A DNA stretch of 64,000 nt from Sphingomonas panacis (GTDB lineage Bacteria > Pseudomonadota > Alphaproteobacteria > Sphingomonadales > Sphingomonadaceae), in the NCBI RefSeq assembly GCF_001717955.1, contig NZ_CP014168.1, forward strand, positions 1,240,001 to 1,304,000. The letters are read 5' to 3'. A program made the translations under genes and the position numbers. The notes beneath the pieces were generated by a model. That model did no database searches, was not told where the DNA came from, and was given only the letters and a program-made list of their open reading frames with translations. Shown piece after piece: positions 1-9,994 of the stretch (position 1 is its first letter; each line of letters begins with the position of its first letter).

Positions 1-31
1 CGATGGCGGCGAAACGAGAAATCGGATTCAT
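1..31 (-). CDS. 5' end of an unidentified gene running off the left edge
   Basis: Reading leftwards, an ATG at 31-29 opens a frame of ten codons (MNPISRFAAI) before the window ends. A good Shine-Dalgarno-like AAGGACGG lies about 7 bases upstream, which is why I treat it as a real start. It would be read in the same direction as the DapF-like gene, 75 bases beyond its stop. Too little protein is visible to suggest a function. Confidence 0.4.
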   Translation of the reverse strand, partial: MNPISRFAAI

Positions 32-105
32 GGCTTCCGTCCTTTCATTGTGCAGTCGTAACGACATGAGAGGCGCTTGGTTGCACGCTCTGGCTGAACC
101 GGAGG

Positions 106-1059
106 TTAGCCGGCCGCGTCGCAGAGTGTTTCGACAGCCTTCGACCAAGCAAGTCGCTCCGCGTCGAAGCGCTCGGTCACTACGAGATCGCGCGCGCGCG
201 CGGTTGCGGGATCGACCGCGATCGTGCCCGCCCATTCGACCGTGGCGTTGCCCGACAGCCGCACCATGCCATCGGTTTCAGCTTGCGCGCGGACCAGCCC
301 GCCACGGTTGAACACCGCGATTTCGCGTCCGAACGCGACGCGGCCGGTCAGACACGCGGCATAGGTCGAGGCGGCCATCGCACTGCCGCAACTGTTGGTC
401 AGGCCGACGCCGCGCTCGAAGGTGCGCACGAACAGGCCGGTCTCGCGCACCTCGACGAAACTGACATTGGCGCGGTTGGGCAACCAGCCGGGCGCGGCTT
501 CGCAAACGGCGCCGATGGCGACCAGTTCGGCCTCATCGACCGTTTCGACGAAAGCAATCAGGTGTGGATTGGGAATCGCGATGGCGGTGAAGGCGCGGTC
601 GCTACCGAGCATCGCGATCGGCGCTTCGACGATCTCCGCGACGGCGCCGTGAAGCGGCCAGGTCGTCACGTCGCGCGTCGCCGGACCGGCCGTCTCGCGG
701 ATCGTCACCACGCCGGGCGCGAGATCGGGGTCGCGCGCCGCCGTCGCTTCCGATGTCTTGAGCCGCACATTCGCCGCGTTCAGGCCAAGCCGCTCGAACC
801 CCGCGCGCGCGACGCAGCGCAGGCCGTTGAGACACGTCTCGGCCTCGCTGCCGTCGCTGTTGAACATCCGCATACCGAAAGCGTGTTCAGCGTCACCAGC
901 CGTCAGCAACAGCAGCCCGTCGCCGCCGACCGGCCCCGCACGATCGGCAAGCGCGCGCGCGATGGCCGGCCAATCACCCTCGGCGGCTACAGTGTTGCGC
1001 GCATCAATCAGCGGAAAGTCGTTGCCCGAACCATGGCATTTGACGAAGTCGATCTGCAT
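106..1059 (-). CDS. Divergent diaminopimelate epimerase-like protein
   Basis: Member of the DapF fold family, which interconverts LL- and meso-diaminopimelate for lysine and peptidoglycan synthesis. The start was set at MQIDFVKCHG because this is the normal family N terminus; the open frame continues upstream without family similarity. At 317 aa it is about 40 residues longer than usual (about 275), the excess being at the C terminus. The two catalytic-type cysteines are present (C76 in ETCLNGLRC, C224 in NSCGSAMAA). However, the first motif reads CLNG instead of the usual CGNG, and the segment before the second reads GVGLTNSC instead of GxGET/QACGSG. Related DapF-like epimerases act on other amino acids, so this may be a paralogue rather than the housekeeping DapF. 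It is divergent from the DUF2339 gene. Confidence 0.75.
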   Translation of the reverse strand: MQIDFVKCHGSGNDFPLIDARNTVAAEGDWPAIARALADRAGPVGGDGLLLLTAGDAEHAFGMRMFNSDGSEAETCLNGLRCVARAGFERLGLNAANVRLKTSEATAARDPDLAPGVVTIRETAGPATRDVTTWPLHGAVAEIVEAPIAMLGSDRAFTAIAIPNPHLIAFVETVDEAELVAIGAVCEAAPGWLPNRANVSFVEVRETGLFVRTFERGVGLTNSCGSAMAASTYAACLTGRVAFGREIAVFNRGGLVRAQAETDGMVRLSGNATVEWAGTIAVDPATARARDLVVTERFDAERLAWSKAVETLCDAAG

Positions 1060-1160
1060 GGGCGCCGCATAGCGCAAGGCGACGCGCGCCGATACTGCCT
1101 GTGAAAGTTCGTGTCGTGCGTCAGGCGTGCTATGCCCGCTGCGAGCGGGCTGGAGTGACG

Positions 1161-4007
1161 ATGACCGGAGTGTTGCTGATCGCGGTCGTCGCGCTGGGTT
1201 TGGTGGTCCGTAACCTGCTTGCTCGCATGCGTGCGCTGGAGGCACAGATCCGCGACCTGCAACTCGGTGGGGTGCCTCGCGAGGCGACGACATACGAACC
1301 GGTTGCGGTGGTCGAACGCCCGGCGGAAAGGTCGCCTGCCCGCGTGCGCTTGCCCGAGGCCACGTTCGAGGCCCCGACAGCCGAGACGATCGCGGCGCCC
1401 GAGCCGGCACCGTTTTCTCCTCCCTCACCGGAGCCCGCGTCCGCACCTGCCCGCGAGCCCGTGCGGATCAGCTTCGAGGGCCTTGTGGGCGGCAAGTTGC
1501 CGATCTGGATCGGCGGTGCCGCGCTGGTGCTGTCGGCGTTCTTCCTCGTGCGCTACTCGATCGAAAGCGGGTTGCTCGGGCCGGCGGCGCGCACGCTGCT
1601 CGCCGGGCTGTTCGGGCTGCTGCTGATCGCCGGCAGCGAGATCGTGCGCCGCCTGCCCGCAGTCCGCGACGATCCGCGTGTTGGACAGGTGCTCGCGGGC
1701 GCGGGCACCGCGAGCCTGTATGCGACGCTGTATGTCGGCGCCGCCTTGTACCATTTGATCGGCGCGGGTTCGGCGTTCGCGCTGATGGTGGCGGTGACGC
1801 TCGCCGCACTCGGCCTCGCGCTGCGGCATGGTTCACCGACGGCGATCATGGCGTTGATCGGCGGCTTTGCCGCGCCGCTGCTGGCTGGCTTCGCCGCGAG
1901 CGGAATCGGGCCGCTGCTGGTGTATCTCGCGCTGCTGATCGCGGCGCTGTTCGGCCTGGCGATCCGGCGCGGCTGGGCGTGGCTGGCGCTGGCGGCGTGC
2001 GGCGGCGGCTTCGCCTGGGCGAACCTGCTGATCGTGATGATGCCAGGCGGCGGACTCGCCGGGGTCGGCGGGTTCGTGCTGCTGCTCGCGATCGGCGCGA
2101 CGCTGGCGCTGCCGAGCACCGGCGCGGCGACGCGGCGCCCGTGGCTGCGGCTGGTGCCGCTGATCGCCGGGTTCGTGCAGTTGCTGGTGCTGGCGCCTGC
2201 GCTCGATTTCTCGGCATTGTCCTGGGGCCTCTACCTGTTGCTGAGCGCGGCGGCGTTGTGGCTCGGCTGGCGTGATGCGAAGCTTGCCCCCGGCGCGGGC
2301 GCCGCGCTCGCGCTGGTGTTGATGCTGCTCGCCACTGCGTTGCTCCAGCCAGTGCATATGGTAGCGGCGTGGGCGGCGGTGGCGATCACCTTGCTGTTCG
2401 CGCTGCCAGGCCACGCCTTGCTCCGGCGCGGCGCGATTTGGGCGGTGATCGCGGTTGGCGGCACGGCCGGGCCGGCGCTGGTGAGCGTCGCTGTCGATCC
2501 GGCGCTGCTGGCGCCCGCCGGCTGGGGGGCGCTGCTGTTCGCGCTGGCGCTGGCATGTGCCGCGATCAGTTGGCGCGCGCGGGCGTCGGCGAGCCCGCTC
2601 TTCCGGGTCTCGCCGGGTCTGGTCGGCGGCGCGGCGGCTGCCGCTTTGCTCGCTGGCATCGCGGCGGTTGAGGTGCTGCCCGATCCTTGGCGCTGGTCGG
2701 TATGGCTTGCGATCGGCGTCGCGCTGGCGGGCTGGTCGCGGCGCGCGGGCGACGCGGCGCTCGGGCAGCTTGCCGTGACACCCTTGTTCGCCACCGTCCT
2801 CGCGGTCGTGCTGAACAGCGACGGGACGCGCGCATATGTCGCGAGCGTCTTCACCGACGCGCCTGCCGCGCCGCTTGCCGACCTGCTCGCGCTCGGGCTG
2901 TTGCCCGCCGCGCTGATCGCTGCGACCGGCTGGCTGCTGATCGATCGGGTGAGTCGCGTGATACTCGGCTGGATTGCCTTGGCGATCGGGCTGTCGCTGG
3001 TGCCGGCGATGTTGCCCGCGCCTTGGCATGCCGCCGGGCTGGCGCTGGCGACGGCGCTCGTCATCGCGGCGCGGCTGCCGTTGCCAGGCGCGGCTGCGGC
3101 GGCGGGGATCTCTACGCTGGCGTTCGCATGGCATCCGATTGCCGAGTTGCTCTGGCTTGCCGGCCGGTCGATCCTGGGCGAGCGTCTGCCGTTCCTGTTG
3201 CTGCCGCCGATCACGGCGATCCTGCGCACGTTGGCGTTGCCTGCCGCGCTGATCGCGGGCGCGCTGGCGTGGCGGCGGCCGGTCGCTGGCGTGTGGCGGC
3301 AGCGTGCGATCGTCGCGGTGGCGGCGGTTGGCGTCGTCACGCTGTACGCTCTCGCCAAACAGCCGTTGTCGATCGGCGATGCGGCGCGTTTCGCGTCGCT
3401 CGGAATGGCGGAGCGCGTGGCGATCACGCAGGCGTTGCTCGTCGCAGCCTGGGCGATCGGCGTGCGGCAGCGTGTGCTGTCGCAGGCGTTACTGGTGCTT
3501 GGGCTGGCGCGGTTCGTGTGGTTCGATCTGCTGGTCCTCGATCCGGTGTTCGTGGCGCAGGCGGTTGGGCCGGTGCCGGTGTTCAATCTGGCAACGCTCG
3601 ATGCCGGGCTGATCGCGCTGTGGCTGTGGCCGTGGCGGAACGATCGTCGCGGGCGGATCGCCTTGCTGGCGGCGGTGCTGGTCGCGGTCGCGGCGACGGT
3701 GCGGCAGGTGACGCACGGCACGATCCTGACCGGGCCGGTCGATCGCACCGAAAACTGGCTCTATTCGGCGGCGCTGCTTGGGCTGGCGATCGTGTGGCTG
3801 GGGATCGGCATCCGCACGCGCACCGCCGAGCTGCGCGTCGCCGGGCTGGCGTTGTTGACGGTGGTGACGCTGAAGGTGTTCCTGATTGATGCCGCCGCGC
3901 TGGAGGGCATTTTGCGCATCCTGTCGTTCATGGGGCTTGGCTTCGCGCTGATCGGGATTGGCTGGGCGTATCGGCGGCTGGTGGTGACCGAGCCGGCGCA
4001 AACATAG
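1161..4007 (+). CDS. DUF2339 giant polytopic membrane protein
   Basis: A 948-residue protein of unknown function with the DUF2339 pattern: an N-terminal membrane helix (about 2-16), a short heptad-like stretch (LLARMRALEAQIRDL), a Pro/Ala/Glu-rich linker to about residue 105, then some two dozen hydrophobic helices to the C terminus. The phrase GGKLPIWIGGAALVLS at the start of the membrane block is characteristic of the family. The start was placed at ATG 1161 (MTGVLLIAVV), preceded by GGAG, and not at the longer frame opening 60 bases earlier, which lacks a site. Family members are assumed to sit in the inner membrane; no biochemical role is established. It is transcribed alone, back to back with the DapF-like gene. 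Confidence 0.85.
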   Translation: MTGVLLIAVVALGLVVRNLLARMRALEAQIRDLQLGGVPREATTYEPVAVVERPAERSPARVRLPEATFEAPTAETIAAPEPAPFSPPSPEPASAPAREPVRISFEGLVGGKLPIWIGGAALVLSAFFLVRYSIESGLLGPAARTLLAGLFGLLLIAGSEIVRRLPAVRDDPRVGQVLAGAGTASLYATLYVGAALYHLIGAGSAFALMVAVTLAALGLALRHGSPTAIMALIGGFAAPLLAGFAASGIGPLLVYLALLIAALFGLAIRRGWAWLALAACGGGFAWANLLIVMMPGGGLAGVGGFVLLLAIGATLALPSTGAATRRPWLRLVPLIAGFVQLLVLAPALDFSALSWGLYLLLSAAALWLGWRDAKLAPGAGAALALVLMLLATALLQPVHMVAAWAAVAITLLFALPGHALLRRGAIWAVIAVGGTAGPALVSVAVDPALLAPAGWGALLFALALACAAISWRARASASPLFRVSPGLVGGAAAAALLAGIAAVEVLPDPWRWSVWLAIGVALAGWSRRAGDAALGQLAVTPLFATVLAVVLNSDGTRAYVASVFTDAPAAPLADLLALGLLPAALIAATGWLLIDRVSRVILGWIALAIGLSLVPAMLPAPWHAAGLALATALVIAARLPLPGAAAAAGISTLAFAWHPIAELLWLAGRSILGERLPFLLLPPITAILRTLALPAALIAGALAWRRPVAGVWRQRAIVAVAAVGVVTLYALAKQPLSIGDAARFASLGMAERVAITQALLVAAWAIGVRQRVLSQALLVLGLARFVWFDLLVLDPVFVAQAVGPVPVFNLATLDAGLIALWLWPWRNDRRGRIALLAAVLVAVAATVRQVTHGTILTGPVDRTENWLYSAALLGLAIVWLGIGIRTRTAELRVAGLALLTVVTLKVFLIDAAALEGILRILSFMGLGFALIGIGWAYRRLVVTEPAQT

Positions 4008-4189
4008 TCAAGGTTGTCTATCACGATAGCGGTGGCGGGCGGCGAACCCCTGTCGTTACGCGCCCGTCGCGGCGATTGCCCGGTCTGTCAGGTCACGCAT
4101 TGAAGATCCTCGCCGGAATACAATAGGACGCGGGTGACACGGCCGAGCTGCTGTAGGACAGGGGGAACCAGATTGGTTCATAACGTACC

Positions 4190-4765
4190 ATGATTACCGC
4201 CATTCGCGAAGTCCGGCGCGCCAAGGGGATGACGCTCGACGATGTCGCGCGTGCCTGTTCGCCTGCCACCACCGCGCAGACGATCGGGAGGCTGGAGACG
4301 GGCACGCGCACCGTTTCGGTCGCATGGCTCAACCGGATCGCGGCGGCGCTTGGCGTGACGGCGGCGGACCTGGTGCGCTTGCCCGATCGCGCCGACATCC
4401 CGGTCGCGGCGGTGCTGGAGGCGGGCGGCGCGCGCGCGCCGCGCAAGCCGGCGAGCGTCATCGCGCCGCTCGCCGCGCCGGGGCTGATCGCGGTGACGGT
4501 CGCGGCCGGGACCGGCGAGTACCGGGCGGGGGATGACATCTGGTGCGAGCGGCTCGCACCCGAGGCGTTCGCGAGCGCGCTCAACCGCGATGTGCTGGTG
4601 CCGCTACCGGCGGGGCGGTTCGTGTTCGGGCGGCTGATCGGGTGTGACCATGGCGAAGATGGCGCGCGGTTGCAGGTGCTGCCTTTCGAACCGCGCGCGG
4701 GGCAGACGCTTGTGATCGATCCGCCGTGGATCGCGCGGGCGGTGCGGTTGTCGCGCGGGTTGTAG
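4190..4765 (+). CDS. XRE-family regulator with S24/LexA-like C-terminal domain
   Basis: A 191-residue protein. Residues 2-60 form a Cro/CI-type helix-turn-helix (AIREVRRAKGMTLDDVARA, then QTIGRLETGTRTVSV). Residues about 75-190 resemble the beta-rich peptidase S24 domain of phage and LexA-type repressors (AGDDIWCERL, LPAGRFVFGRLIG). I see no catalytic serine in the usual G-[DE]-S-M context, so self-cleavage is unlikely and the domain probably serves for dimerisation or sensing. The gene stands alone, with 182 bases upstream that must contain its promoter, and is followed by a family C palindrome. Targets cannot be inferred. It could be a remnant of a prophage repressor, but no other phage gene is near. 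Confidence 0.75.
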   Translation: MITAIREVRRAKGMTLDDVARACSPATTAQTIGRLETGTRTVSVAWLNRIAAALGVTAADLVRLPDRADIPVAAVLEAGGARAPRKPASVIAPLAAPGLIAVTVAAGTGEYRAGDDIWCERLAPEAFASALNRDVLVPLPAGRFVFGRLIGCDHGEDGARLQVLPFEPRAGQTLVIDPPWIARAVRLSRGL

Positions 4766-4781
4766 GGTCGGCCGTCCGACC

Positions 4782-4858
4782 GTTCTCCCGCAGAAGCGGG
4801 AGTCCAAAGTCGCGAACGTGGCGCCTGCGGCTCTGGACCCCCGCTTTCGCGGGGGAAC
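4782..4858. repeat. Intergenic palindrome, family C copy 1
   Basis: Two hairpins, GTTCTCCCGCAGAAGCGGGA and, about 30 bases on, CCCCCGCTTTCGCGGGGGAA, bracket a variable core. The outer ends GTTC and GAAC are themselves complementary. The same arrangement recurs at 42243-42320. It lies between the convergent XRE gene and ftsH, where it may act as a bidirectional transcription terminator. Confidence 0.8.
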
Positions 4859-4872
4859 AGTAGCAGAAGGTG

Positions 4873-6837
<1,965 letters not shown>

Positions 6838-6915
6838 GGATACGCTACCTTTCGAACGTCCAAGATAAGCAGCCTGATGTTAATGGCAATGGAACAGCGC
6901 CATTACTTACGCCGA

Positions 6916-7908
6916 TCAGTGTGATCGGCGTGGTGGGGCGGCGCGGAATCGCCAGATTTCTCCCGCCGCCGAGGCGAGGACGTTGCCTTGCGTGGCGCGT
7001 CCGCCGGCTTCGAGCGACTCGAGCAGCGACTCGATATTGTCGGTGGCGGTGGCCGGATCGATCGTGCGGAGCGCCCGGGCGGCGAGGCGGCGGCGGATTT
7101 CGCGCGGCAGATCGGTGATGGTGATCGCCACCGCGCCGGGGGACTCGACCGCGCGCTGCGACCATGACAGCCGGGTCATGGCAGCGAGCGCGTCCTCGGC
7201 TTCGGCGGCGTGCGCGGCGGCGGCGGCGAGCCGGAGCGGATCGAGCCAGTCGATCGCGGCGAGCGTCGCGCGGACGCGGGCGCGTTCGAACGCCGGGTCG
7301 CGGTTGCTGGGATCATCGACGAACGGCGCGCCGGCCGTCGTCGCGACGGCGCGCAGGTCGCGGTTTCGCCATCCGAGCAGGGGCCGCAAGATCGCCACCG
7401 CATCGAGCGGCTGTCGCGCGCGGATGCCGGCCAGGCCCGCGACGCCCGAGCCGCGCGCCGCGCGCATCAGGAAGGTTTCGGCCTGATCGTCGGCATGGTG
7501 CGCGGTGAGCAGCGCGCCGCACCCGGCGCCTGCCGCCCAACGCAGCAGCAGCGCATAGCGATGCTTGCGCGCCCACGCATGGAGGTTGCCGGTCGCGGGA
7601 CGGGGTTCGGCGATCGCGAGCGTTGCGTGTGGCACGCCGAGCGTCGCGCAATAGGCGGCGACCATCGCCGCTTCGTCGGCGCTTGCCGCGCGCAGACCGT
7701 GATCGACCGTGGCCGCCGCCACCTGTCCGGGAAACGCCGCCGCCGCGAGCGTGAGCATCGCCATGCTGTCGGGTCCGCCCGACACCGCCAGCGCCAGCCG
7801 CCCGGTTTCGGACAGGCGCGTAACATCCGCCTGGAACCGCGCGATCAGCGCCGGTTCGAGCGGTGTCACATCATCCGCATTTCGACTGCGCCTTGGCGCG
7901 GGTGACAT
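6916..7908 (-). CDS. tilS: tRNA(Ile)-lysidine synthase TilS
   Basis: Converts cytidine 34 of the CAU anticodon of a minor tRNA-Ile to lysidine, using ATP and lysine, so that it reads AUA. The PP-loop ATP-binding motif SGGPDS is at 43-48, followed by TVDHGLR, HHADDQAET and the GLAGI region typical of the family. At 330 residues it is a short form without a large C-terminal extension. The ATG at 7908, with GAAGG upstream, makes the gene overlap the end of cpoB by 38 bases. A GTG at 7869, just after the cpoB stop, is an alternative start that would remove 13 residues. It is probably cotranscribed with cpoB and ftsH. Confidence 0.93.
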   Translation of the reverse strand: MSPAPRRSRNADDVTPLEPALIARFQADVTRLSETGRLALAVSGGPDSMAMLTLAAAAFPGQVAAATVDHGLRAASADEAAMVAAYCATLGVPHATLAIAEPRPATGNLHAWARKHRYALLLRWAAGAGCGALLTAHHADDQAETFLMRAARGSGVAGLAGIRARQPLDAVAILRPLLGWRNRDLRAVATTAGAPFVDDPSNRDPAFERARVRATLAAIDWLDPLRLAAAAAHAAEAEDALAAMTRLSWSQRAVESPGAVAITITDLPREIRRRLAARALRTIDPATATDNIESLLESLEAGGRATQGNVLASAAGEIWRFRAAPPRRSH

Positions 7909-8857
7909 CGGCCTTCATCGCGTCGGTCAATTTGGCGCCGTAGACGTCCTCAAGCTCGCGATAGACCTTGCACCCATCCGCCGCCGGCTTGCCGAGCCGC
8001 ACCAGCGACTGGCCGAGATAATAGAGGCTGTCAGGGGCGCGCTCGCCATCGGGCCATTTCTTGTAATTGTCGTAGAAGGCGAGGCTGGCGAGGCTCGGCT
8101 TGCCGTCTTCGAGATACGAGCGGCCGAGCAGGTTCTGCGCGTAGCTCGCGCGCTTGTGCTTGGGGTAGGTGGCGGTGACGAGCTTGAACTGCGCCTCGGC
8201 CTCCGGGTACATTTTCGCCTGCCACAGCCGGTAGCCATAGAGATAGGCGTCCTCGGCGGCGTCGCCGCTTTGCGGGCGCTCGATCGCGGCGAGCTGCTTC
8301 TGGCGGGCGGGATCGGTCGAGGGGGGCGCGGCATCGTCGGCGTCTGCGGTCTTGCCCGGGCGCGCCGCGGGCTGCTTGACGCCCGCGCCGGGCTTGCCGC
8401 CGGCGCGCGGCGGGGGCGTGTCGGCATCGCCCATGATCGGCGCGGGCGAACCGGTGCCGCCGGTCGATGCGGCGGTATCCTCGAGCGCCTTGATGCGCGC
8501 GTCGGTGCTGCGCTTGTACGCGTTGAACGCATCCTCGAGCACTTGCGTGCGGTGCTGGGTGGTCTCGATCTGGCCGGTGATGCCGGTCAACTGGCTTTCG
8601 AGCGCGTTGACCCGCGCGGTGAGATCCGAGAGCGGGCTGCCCGACGGGCTGCCGGGGCTATCCTCGGGCGCGGTCGGTTTGATCTCGGGTTCGAGATACT
8701 GACCGCCGCCGCCGGGGAACACCTTGCGCTGCACCGCGCGCATCTCGCTTTCGAGCTTCCCGACGCGGCCCTCGACTCCTGATGTCTGGCCGAACGCCGG
8801 TGCCGCCGCGCATGCGCTGCCTGCCAGCAGAACCCAGGCCAAAATCCGTCTACGCAT
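7871..8857 (-). CDS. cpoB: Cell-division coordinator CpoB / YbgF-like TPR protein
   Basis: Periplasmic protein of the Tol-Pal system that links outer-membrane constriction to peptidoglycan synthesis during division. The 328-residue precursor starts MRRRILAWVLL with a signal peptide cleaved near APAFGQ. A coiled-coil trimerisation segment follows (VEGRVGKLESEM, then LTARVNALESQL), then a low-complexity Pro/Ala/Gly linker and C-terminal tetratricopeptide repeats (from about residue 205, DAYLYGYRLWQAKMYPEAE). The start was set at ATG 8857 because GAGGGA lies 6 bases upstream; the in-frame TTG at 8872 has no such support. The usual tolQRAB-pal genes are not beside it, but the tilS-ftsH order downstream is classical. 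Confidence 0.9.
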   Translation of the reverse strand: MRRRILAWVLLAGSACAAAPAFGQTSGVEGRVGKLESEMRAVQRKVFPGGGGQYLEPEIKPTAPEDSPGSPSGSPLSDLTARVNALESQLTGITGQIETTQHRTQVLEDAFNAYKRSTDARIKALEDTAASTGGTGSPAPIMGDADTPPPRAGGKPGAGVKQPAARPGKTADADDAAPPSTDPARQKQLAAIERPQSGDAAEDAYLYGYRLWQAKMYPEAEAQFKLVTATYPKHKRASYAQNLLGRSYLEDGKPSLASLAFYDNYKKWPDGERAPDSLYYLGQSLVRLGKPAADGCKVYRELEDVYGAKLTDAMKADVTRAKAQSKCG

Positions 8858-8916
8858 TCCAATCCCTCGCAAGTCCGCTGCCGGTATAACTACGCCGCGC
8901 CGCCTGTCGCCAGCCT

Positions 8917-9870
8917 TTACGGATTCGGCGTCGCGGCGGGCGCTGGCGCCGACGACGCGGGCAGGGCGATGTTGAGCGCCGCCGCGTTCGCTTCGGCCGC
9001 GCTCTCGCGGTGGCGCGAGGTCGCACGGGCGGTGGGACGCGCGGCGTGCGTGGCGGTGGCGGTCGGCGCGGCCGCAGGCGCCGGCGTGGCGGCGGCGGGG
9101 GTGCCGCGTGCGAGCAGCGCCGATGCGCTGATCGGCACGTCCTTGATCGGAACCTTGCCGTCGCCGAGCGCTGGCACCGCGCTGCCATTGATCGTCACGG
9201 TGAGCTTGTCGGGGCGGCCGACATTGATCATCAGGCCCGGTCTGTCCTGCGGCACCGAATAGCTGTCGCCCGGCTTCAGCGTGTTCTCATAGAGCGTGCC
9301 GTCGCGGTCGTAGATGCGCAGCCACACGTCGTCCTTGGCGGTGAGTGCGACCTGGCCGCCTTGCAGCGACGGCGTCGCCGGGGCCTCGGGGACGGTGGTC
9401 TGCACGGCGGCGTCGGTCGCCGTCGCGGCGGGCGCGGCGCTGTCGCCGCGGAACCAGGTGGTGCCGAACCACAGCCCGGCGGCGATCAGCAGCAGAAGCG
9501 CGAGCGCGACGCCGATCACTGCGACGAGGCCGCTCGGCTCGCGCTTTGGCTCATCGGGTTCGTAGGCGACATATTCGGTGCGGCGCACCGCCGGCTGGTG
9601 CGTGTTCTGCGCGCGCACGTCACGCCCGATCGCGACCTCGTCGGCGCCGACCGCGCGGGCATAGGCCTTGGCGAAACCGACCGAATAGGTGATCGAGGGG
9701 AGCGCTGCGTAATTGTCCTCCTCGATCGCCTGAAGCTGGCGCAGCGGCACGCGGGTGCGCGCGGCGACTTCATCGAGCGATAGGCCTTGCGCTTCGCGGG
9801 CTTCGCGCAAACGCTCTCCGGGTGTGCGGGGGATCGGCTTGGCCGGTTCCACCGGTTCGGCGTCGGTCAT
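8917..9870 (-). CDS. RodZ-like membrane-anchored helix-turn-helix protein (DUF4115)
   Basis: A 317-residue bitopic protein. A cytoplasmic HTH domain (about 17-85: GERLREAREAQGLSLDEVAA, YSVGFAKAYARAVG) precedes one membrane helix (about 113-137). Then come a periplasmic beta-rich DUF4115 domain (about 170-245: VALTAKDDVWLRIYDRDG, KPGDSYSVP) and an Ala/Pro-rich tail. This is the layout of RodZ, which ties MreB to the elongation machinery and cell shape, although many alphaproteobacterial members have not been tested. It lies 59 bases upstream of cpoB in the same direction, fitting an envelope-biogenesis cluster. It could instead be a transcription factor, but the HTH_25 plus DUF4115 architecture favours the RodZ role. 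Confidence 0.82.
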   Translation of the reverse strand: MTDAEPVEPAKPIPRTPGERLREAREAQGLSLDEVAARTRVPLRQLQAIEEDNYAALPSITYSVGFAKAYARAVGADEVAIGRDVRAQNTHQPAVRRTEYVAYEPDEPKREPSGLVAVIGVALALLLLIAAGLWFGTTWFRGDSAAPAATATDAAVQTTVPEAPATPSLQGGQVALTAKDDVWLRIYDRDGTLYENTLKPGDSYSVPQDRPGLMINVGRPDKLTVTINGSAVPALGDGKVPIKDVPISASALLARGTPAAATPAPAAAPTATATHAARPTARATSRHRESAAEANAAALNIALPASSAPAPAATPNP

Positions 9871-9994
9871 TCACAGTCTCCGGCGCAGGCGGTTGCAACC
9901 TTGGTGAACCCGCGCGTAACGATCCGCCTGTTGCACCAGCGCACGCGCCAGCGCAACGGGCCGAACGCCGTAGCGAGGCGTTTCAGCGGTGCGG

